Below are positions 40,929-46,241 of a stretch of DNA of 46,241 nucleotides, one piece after another. Source of the stretch: Zygnema cylindricum. Lineage: Eukaryota > Streptophyta > Zygnematophyceae > Zygnematales > Zygnemataceae. Position numbers and translations under genes: made by a program. Each line of letters opens with the position of its first letter. Within the stretch, counting starts at the first letter, position 1. The stretch covers positions 32,766-79,006 of the forward strand of contig JBBHKE010001183.1 of the NCBI GenBank assembly GCA_037447655.1, written 5' to 3'. A model generated the notes under the pieces. That model did no database searches. It had not been told where the DNA came from and worked only from the letters and a program-made list of their open reading frames with translations.

Positions 40929-41736
40929 GGTTATGGGCCCTCCCTCCCTCAAGAATTCCTATCTTTGATGGCAAGGAATATATCTTTTGGGTGGATATGG
41001 TGGAATATTTTTTTCTTAACTCGAATCTAATGGACGTGGTGGACGGATCCTGGCAAAATCAAAATGAAAAATTTGTAGTGTCTTCACACTAATAAAATGC
41101 TTATTTCAAAGGAGCTCGCCTATGGCACATATTCATATGAAAAAGGCTTCAGAAATATAGAATTCACTGAAAAATATGCACACTAAAACTAATGTGCAGC
41201 ACCAAATGATTACGGATGGAAAAATCTGGGAGTATAAGTATACAGGCCGTACCATGGCTGAGTATTGTTAAGGCTTGAGAACATTAATAGTAAAAAATGC
41301 ATGTTCAGGTGGTACATTTCTTGATGATCTACAAGCTTTCCTACTAATGAGAGGACTTCCTAGTGAATATAAAGGAGCCTTTGACAATTTGAAAAAACTA
41401 GCACAGGCTGATTGGAATTCAGCGATAGCTATTCAGTATGTCCTAGATGAAGAATCTAGTCAAGAAGCTTTTAAAGGTACTAGACAAGCAGAAGCTTTTA
41501 ACTCACAGACTTTTAAAAAGGAGCCATTTCAGAATAGTCAGAATCAAGTTCCTCGCAAACTTGACATGTCTTATTATTGTAATGCAAAAAGGCATGGAAA
41601 CAAGAGCTGCCCTGATTATATAAAAGCTTCTAAGATAGGTGTATTTCGACAAGGATGGTTTATCATAAAACCGAAAATTCGACAACCTGCTAAAACATCG
41701 GCTTTTTCTTCGGAGATGAAAAAAAAACGAGGATGA
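40876..41736 (+). pseudogene. gag: Element D gag, degenerate
   Basis: ATG 40876 (MATTSATAAATPAIIEQQVMG) is within the LTR, and the PBS is translated as Q-V-M-G-P. A frameshift near 40955 and several stops break the N-terminal half; TAA 41269-41271 precedes the last open part (41275-41736). That part shows copia gag signatures (FLDDLQAFLLMRGLPSEYKG, WNSAIAIQYVLDEES). The zinc knuckle has lost its first Cys: SYYCNAKRHGNKSC. The inverted copy at 45760-46241 shares both the TAA and the missing Cys. Confidence 0.85.
40929..40940 (+). other. Element D primer binding site, half-tRNA type
   Basis: GGTTATGGGCCC directly follows the LTR end CAACA and is identical to the Element B site. Confidence 0.78.
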
Positions 41737-41810
41737 AGTCGTCACTTTTTCCAAACCATCTGACAAAGAATTATTTGCGCTGAACAACACAACTGAAAGA
41801 GATATAGTTT

Positions 41811-42960
41811 TTGGGTGGATTATGGATACCGGTGGGTCCCAACACATGTGGTGGAACAGAGCATATTTTGATAACCTTCACCTAATATCTCCGAAGAAAA
41901 TTAATTATTCGGACGGACAGTTTGTCATATCTAAAACAAAAGGCACGGCAACACTCAAAGTTCTCATTGACGGTTAACAAGTTGAAAGAACACTTAACGA
42001 TGTTCTTTATATTCTTGACTTCAAGAAAAACTTCTTCTCCACTTCGCTTGTAGCAAAGGCTTTGAAGTGCTACTGGAAAGTGGAAAGTAAATAGTCAGTA
42101 AACAAGGTAGAGTAGCACTTGTAGGAACAAGAGGTCCAAATCTGATGTATAGGCTTGATATTGCCAATATTAATGAAAAAGATGTTTTGTATTCGGCTGT
42201 CCTGTCTGACAATGATTTATGGCATAAAAGACTTGGTCATGTCCATTATGAAAGTCTTAATAGAATGGTAATAGAAGGTATAATTACTGGTGTTAAAATA
42301 AATAGCAAAGAAGAACATTTTTGTGATGGATGTGCTCTCGAAAAGATTCATAAAAATCCTTTTCCTTCCGAAAGCAGCCATAGAGCAGCTAGAGTACTAG
42401 AAGAAATTCACTCTAATGTAAAGGGACCGGCTCTGATACCATCACCTGGTGGATGAAAATTCACGGAGTTCGAATCTAAACATTGAGATCAAATAAAAGC
42501 GGGGAGTATCTATCACGGGACTTCATCAAATATCTTAAAGAAAACAAAATTTCTCGTCATTTAACGGTCCCATATTCTCCAAAACACAATGGTGTAGCTG
42601 AGAGAGTTAATAGAACACTATCAGATAGTGCCAGATCAATGTTAGGGGACAAAAATATAAATGCGAAATTCTGGGCTAAACCCTTCAATTGTGCAATATA
42701 CATTAAAAACAGAATAGAATCTAGAGCAATAAAAGGGAAGACGCCGTATGAATTATGGAAAAGAACAAAACCATAAGTTAGTCACTTTAGAGTATTTGGA
42801 TGTAATGTTGTCATATTAGATAATTCTCCAAATAAATGGAAAATAGAGCCAAAAGGTGAAGCAAGAATCTTACTAGGCTACGATGACCAATCAAAAGGGT
42901 ATAAAGTATACGTACATGATAAAAAAAAATCTTTGTCACTAGGACTATTACAATTAAAGA
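41811..42960 (+). pseudogene. pol: Element D protease and integrase, degenerate
   Basis: The protease box GWIMDTGGSQHMW keeps D-T-G. Stops follow at 41976-41978 and near 42090-42150. The integrase zinc domain is intact (WHKRLGHVHYESL...CDGCALEK). A deletion near 42455-42485 removes the region of the first catalytic Asp, and the second motif reads RSNKSGEYLS in place of RSDNGGEY, so the Asp is Asn. The Glu motif (NGVAERVNRTLSDSA) remains. A TAA after WKRTKP (near 42775) and a frameshift near 42930 follow. Integration by this copy would be impossible. Confidence 0.87.
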
Positions 42961-42967
42961 TGAAGAG

Positions 42968-43525
42968 ATGTCAGTCAATGTCTTTCAGATGACCGAAGGG
43001 AAAAAAGATGCTAAAATTGCAGAATATGTTATTTTGGAGCATAAACCGTGGCCGACCTCAATTATAGGAGACACACCAAACAAAAATAGCGATGACAATG
43101 TCCTATCGCTAAAACAACGACGAGATGGGGACATCTGTGACCCTTCGACAAAAGGAGTTGGAGACGTCAACACACCACGTGACCAAATTGCCCCGTCTTT
43201 GAACCAACGACGAATTGATCCAATTATTGAACAAAGAATCGGCGGGAATACACAAATTAGCGACGAAACAACGTCATCGTTGAATGAGCGACGAGAGCGT
43301 CTCGTTGCTGACTTACCAAATCAGAACACAAATGGACAAACAGAAACACAATGTAAGGCTTCCGTCAATTTCAGCCTCAGAATTTCCGATGGAAGAAGGA
43401 CAAGTAGTCGACGAAATGCAAGTGCAAACTATTATGCATTCAATAAATATTCCGAGGAGCCTCTCACCATTCAGCAATCGTTCTCTGCACCGGGAAAAAG
43501 AACACTGGATAGCAGCAGCAAATGA
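42968..43525 (+). CDS. Element D integrase-RT linker with embedded palindromes
   Basis: An open frame of 185 codons lies in the normally variable linker. It contains palindromes of the window-wide family: TAGCGAT...ATCGCTA at 43087-43111, AGCGACGA...TCATCGTT near 43259, and AGCGACGAG-AGCGT-CTCGTTGCT near 43287-43309. They encode SDDNVLSLKQRRDGD, APSLNQRRID and ISDETTSSLNERRER, the same peptide pattern read from the cluster at 2826-3055. The homologous linker of Element B lacks them. A frameshift near 43335 moves the original reading to the RT frame. Confidence 0.65.
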   Translation: MSVNVFQMTEGKKDAKIAEYVILEHKPWPTSIIGDTPNKNSDDNVLSLKQRRDGDICDPSTKGVGDVNTPRDQIAPSLNQRRIDPIIEQRIGGNTQISDETTSSLNERRERLVADLPNQNTNGQTETQCKASVNFSLRISDGRRTSSRRNASANYYAFNKYSEEPLTIQQSFSAPGKRTLDSSSK

Positions 43526-44717
43526 CGAAATGAAATCGATTATGGAGGCCCAAACGTGGGAACTCGTGGAACTTCCTCCGAATCGTAAAGCAATTGGGAG
43601 TAAGTGGGTCTTTAAAGTAAAACTTAATCCAGATAATACCGTCAAAAGATATAAAGCTAGGCTAGTTGCAAAGGGTTATAACCAAAAGAAAGGAATTGAT
43701 TATGAGGAGACATTTTCACCGGTTGTCAGATTTCCAACTGTCTGCATTTTGTTAACACTTGCAGCTATAGAAAACATGGAAATACATCAAATGGATGTTA
43801 AGACAGCCTTCTTACACGGGGAGCTAGAAGAAGTAATATGTATGAAACAACCAGAAACGTACCAAGAGAAGGGAAAGGAAAACCTATTGTACAAACTTCT
43901 AAAATCACTCTATGGGCTCAAGCAGGCCCCGAGGCAATGGAATCTAAAATTAGATGAGTATTTGACAAGTCTTGGTTTCACTAGGATAAATTTTGATCAC
44001 TTAGTTTATGTTATGGAAGGAGAAGATGGAACAATCTTTCTTGCTGTATATGTTGATGACTTGTTGATTATTTCAAAGACGATTGAGGGAGTAAACAGAA
44101 TAAAAGCAACCTTAAAATCTAGATTTGAAATTAAAGATTTAGGTGAGGCAAAGTACATTCTTGGTATACAAGTAGAGAGAGATAGAAGTAATATAATTAT
44201 TAGACTTACACAGAAAGAGGCTATAGGGAACACGCTGGAAAAATTTAACAAGAAAGATGTAAAGGGAGCAACCACTCCTATGGAATTCAGACAGAAATTA
44301 GAGGGAGCAGAAATAGACTCACGAATTATTGTGGGAGACAGTTTAGAAATAGGGGAGTCAGAATTTATAGAAAAGATTCCCTATCGACAAATTGTTGGGA
44401 GTCTAATATATTTCATGAATTGCACACATCCGGATATTGTGGCGGCAGTAGGGGCTTTGAGAAGGAGTCTTCAAAATTCAAGAAAATCAGATTGGGAGGC
44501 AACAAAACGATTACTACGATACTTGGCAGGGACTCAAGAGTTCAAGCTAACTCTTGGCGGAGACGAAGTAAAACTTCAAACGTGGAGTGATGCGAGCGAC
44601 GGTGAGATGCCCGGCCGACGATCGACAACGGGGTGTGTTTTACAAATAGGAAACACAACGTGCTGCTGGAGCAGCAAGCTTCAAAAAATCACTGCCCAGT
44701 CAACAATGGAGGCATAA
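43335..44717 (+). CDS. pol: Element D reverse transcriptase and RNase H
   Basis: A long open frame with a complete copia RT: WELVELPPNRKAIGSKWVFK, VKRYKARLVAKGYNQKKG, HQMDVKTAFLHGELEE, LYGLKQAPRQWN, and the catalytic box LAVYVDDLLIIS. RNase H begins with WSDASDGEMPGRRSTTG and CCWSSKLQKITAQSTMEA and is interrupted by TAA 44715-44717 inside the STEAEYMA motif. The remaining tail (YMAACSAIKE, WCDK, HIDIRLHFVRE, NMVTKALPAP) continues to about 45036 with stops near 44773 and 44822. The polymerase domain itself appears intact. Confidence 0.9.
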   Translation, partial: DKQKHNVRLPSISASEFPMEEGQVVDEMQVQTIMHSINIPRSLSPFSNRSLHREKEHWIAAANDEMKSIMEAQTWELVELPPNRKAIGSKWVFKVKLNPDNTVKRYKARLVAKGYNQKKGIDYEETFSPVVRFPTVCILLTLAAIENMEIHQMDVKTAFLHGELEEVICMKQPETYQEKGKENLLYKLLKSLYGLKQAPRQWNLKLDEYLTSLGFTRINFDHLVYVMEGEDGTIFLAVYVDDLLIISKTIEGVNRIKATLKSRFEIKDLGEAKYILGIQVERDRSNIIIRLTQKEAIGNTLEKFNKKDVKGATTPMEFRQKLEGAEIDSRIIVGDSLEIGESEFIEKIPYRQIVGSLIYFMNCTHPDIVAAVGALRRSLQNSRKSDWEATKRLLRYLAGTQEFKLTLGGDEVKLQTWSDASDGEMPGRRSTTGCVLQIGNTTCCWSSKLQKITAQSTMEA

Positions 44718-45058
44718 TACATGGCTGCATGCTCAGCCATCAAGGAATTACTATGGGTTAAATCACTTCTTTAGGAGCTTGGCTACATGCAAACTGGTGT
44801 GCAAACTCTGTGGTGTGACAAATAAGCTACCATTGCCATTACATCTAATCCTGCACATCATTTGAAGAGCGGGCATATCGACATCAGACTTCATTTTGTT
44901 CGAGAAAAGGTCTTTGCCAGAATTGTGAAACTATGTTATTTACCGGATGAGAAAATGGTGGCTAACATGGTAACAAAGGCCTTACCTGCTCCTAAGTTAC
45001 ACGTTTGCAAAGATGCTTGTGGGGTAAGTGGTTGAGAGAGTCTAAAGCTTTAGGCTCA

Positions 45059-45753
45059 TGTTGGTTTTAAAAAGCTTTAGTCCTCTTTATATTCTATAAG
45101 AGGAAAAATTAGGACTTAGAAACATTTTCAAAGTTTTTTCAAATTGCGTGTCAGAATTAGTGTAAATCGACAATCAGGACTGTACTAATCTAATGAAATC
45201 ACATCGGACTGTTCATGAGTAAACGAAATATTTTGTAATGGCGCGCACTACTTAATTATGACATACCGCCCGATGGACAAGATCCGACCGACAAATACTT
45301 ACCAGCATCTGAAAGTGGACCACTGTGACGCGGTGGCTCTCGTCACGTATAAGGTTTCAATGTCCATGATAGCTTTGTGGAAACGGGAGTTTGTCGCCAC
45401 ATGTATTTGTTTCGTAGTATGTACGGTTAGTAAAAAACGTGTGTAGACAATTAGGATCTGGTTGCTTGTACAAAACAATAGATGTACGGTTGAGGAATTT
45501 AACAAACATTAGGTATCCAGTTAGATTACATTGAATACAGTTACATTGAATACGGTTAAAGATGACCTTACCATTCTCTACAGTGTTTTGATTGGCTAGT
45601 TAGGTAGTAGTAGAATTTACTTGTATAAATTATAGGACTTAGGAAATTACATGTATTCCTTTTATGAGGTTTCAAGGAGCACATATGTGCAATTTAAGGG
45701 ATATTCTATGGGCAATATCTCTTGGGATAATTGGGCGTTTTGCTTGAAACTTT
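45059..45753 (+). repeat. Element D 3' LTR, truncated at its 3' end
   Basis: Matches 40040-40752 with several percent divergence, including GACAAGATCCGACCGACAAA. It stops at GAAACTTT, so about 175 nt of the LTR are missing. The sequence then switches to inverted gag. Confidence 0.9.
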
Positions 45754-45759
45754 ATTTTT

Positions 45760-46241
45760 GCAGGTTGTCGAATTTTCGATTTTATAATAAACCATCCTTG
45801 TCAAAATACACCTATCTTAGAAGCTTTTTTATAATCAGGGCAGCTCTTGTATCCATGCCCTTTTACATTACAATAATAAGACATGTCAAGTTTGCGAGGA
45901 ACTTGATAGTGACTATTTTGAAATGGCTCCTTTTTAAAAGTCTGTGAGTTAGAAGTTTCTGCCTGTCCAGTACCTTTAAAAGCTTCTTGACTAGATTCTT
46001 CATCTAGGACATACTGAATAGCTATCGCTGAATTCCAATCAGCCTGTGCTAGTTTTTTCAAATTGTCAAAGGCACCTTTATATTCACTAGGAATTCCTCT
46101 CATTAGTAGCAAAGCTTGTAGATCATCAAGAAATGTACCACCTGAACATGCATTTTTTACTATTAATGTTCTTAAGCCTTAACAATACTCAGCCATGGTA
46201 CGGCCAGTATACTTGCACTCCCAGATTTTTCCAGCCGTAAT
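45760..46241 (-). pseudogene. gag: Inverted copy of Element D gag, running off the window
   Basis: 482 nt that are the reverse complement of 41209-41690 with no indel and only a few percent substitution. The minus-strand frame 46112-45801 reads LLMRGIPSEYKGAFDNL and a knuckle SYYCNVKGHGYKSC, again lacking the first Cys, and it shares the TAA just upstream. It joins the truncated 3' LTR through about six nucleotides. It may be part of a second, opposite-strand copy extending beyond the window, or an inverted duplication. Confidence 0.9.

Larger units (their letters stand above)
40040..45757 (+). mobile_element. Element D: Ty1/copia with half-tRNA primer site, partly intact
   Basis: The 5' LTR is 40040-40928 (TGTTG...CAACA) and the 3' LTR starts at 45059 but is cut at about 45753. 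PBS is 40929-40940. Order is gag, protease, integrase, linker, RT, RNase H. RT is open and has YVDD, but gag, integrase and the RNase H tail carry stops, deletions and a frameshift. The family resembles Element B (same PBS, similar RT). GGCTCA precedes TGTTGG at both LTR starts. Confidence 0.92.

Overview
This is a repeat-dominated eukaryotic nuclear window with no bacterial signals. I see no ribosome-binding-site operons, tRNA or rRNA genes, or CRISPR arrays. Four Ty1/copia LTR retrotransposons, intron-containing coding remnants, long homopurine/homopyrimidine tracts, long (CT)n microsatellites and a 169-nt assembly gap (30624-30792) point to a large, repeat-rich genome. A green-lineage host (plant or streptophyte alga) is the best guess, but the window does not settle this.

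Layout. 1-1266: pyrimidine-rich tract and non-coding DNA. 1267-2776 (minus): DDE transposase gene of pogo/Tigger type in three visible exons. 3166-3599 and 9124-10230 (minus): one decayed ORF cut in two by Element A, a young and nearly complete copia element (3600-9118, plus strand, 5-bp target duplication AAATG). 10231-13388: palindromic repeats, a 0.6-kb purine tract, a decayed ORF and AT-rich DNA. 13389-25750: nested stack. Element C (minus-strand copia) has one LTR split by Element B (plus-strand copia, 13701-20949), and the 5' LTR of B is itself split by a reverse-oriented solo LTR (13858-15100, target duplication TGCCT). 26844-27947: foldback DNA element with about 340-bp inverted arms and an 8-bp target duplication. 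29051-30623: mirrored pyrimidine and purine tracts. 30829-31898: the one candidate host gene, a type II membrane protein N-terminus in two exons. 33511-35857: unusual tandem and alternating repeats and one hypothetical ORF. 37532-38402 and 38450-38950: two small inverted-repeat DNA elements. 40040-45757: Element D, a plus-strand copia with an intact reverse transcriptase but a broken gag and integrase. Its truncated 3' LTR abuts an inverted copy of its own gag that runs off the right edge.

Two themes stand out. First, a short palindrome with arms like AGCGACGAG/CTCGTCGCT recurs at six or more separate loci, singly or in clusters. In Element D it lies inside the polyprotein reading frame and encodes the same SDET..SLN.RRD-like peptide seen in other clusters. 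Second, in Elements A, B and D the gag start codon lies inside the 5' LTR, so the primer binding site is read as gag codons. A and C use a 3'-end initiator-tRNA site, while B and D carry a half-tRNA site of the Drosophila copia type. All judgments come from reading the sequence; no database search was run.
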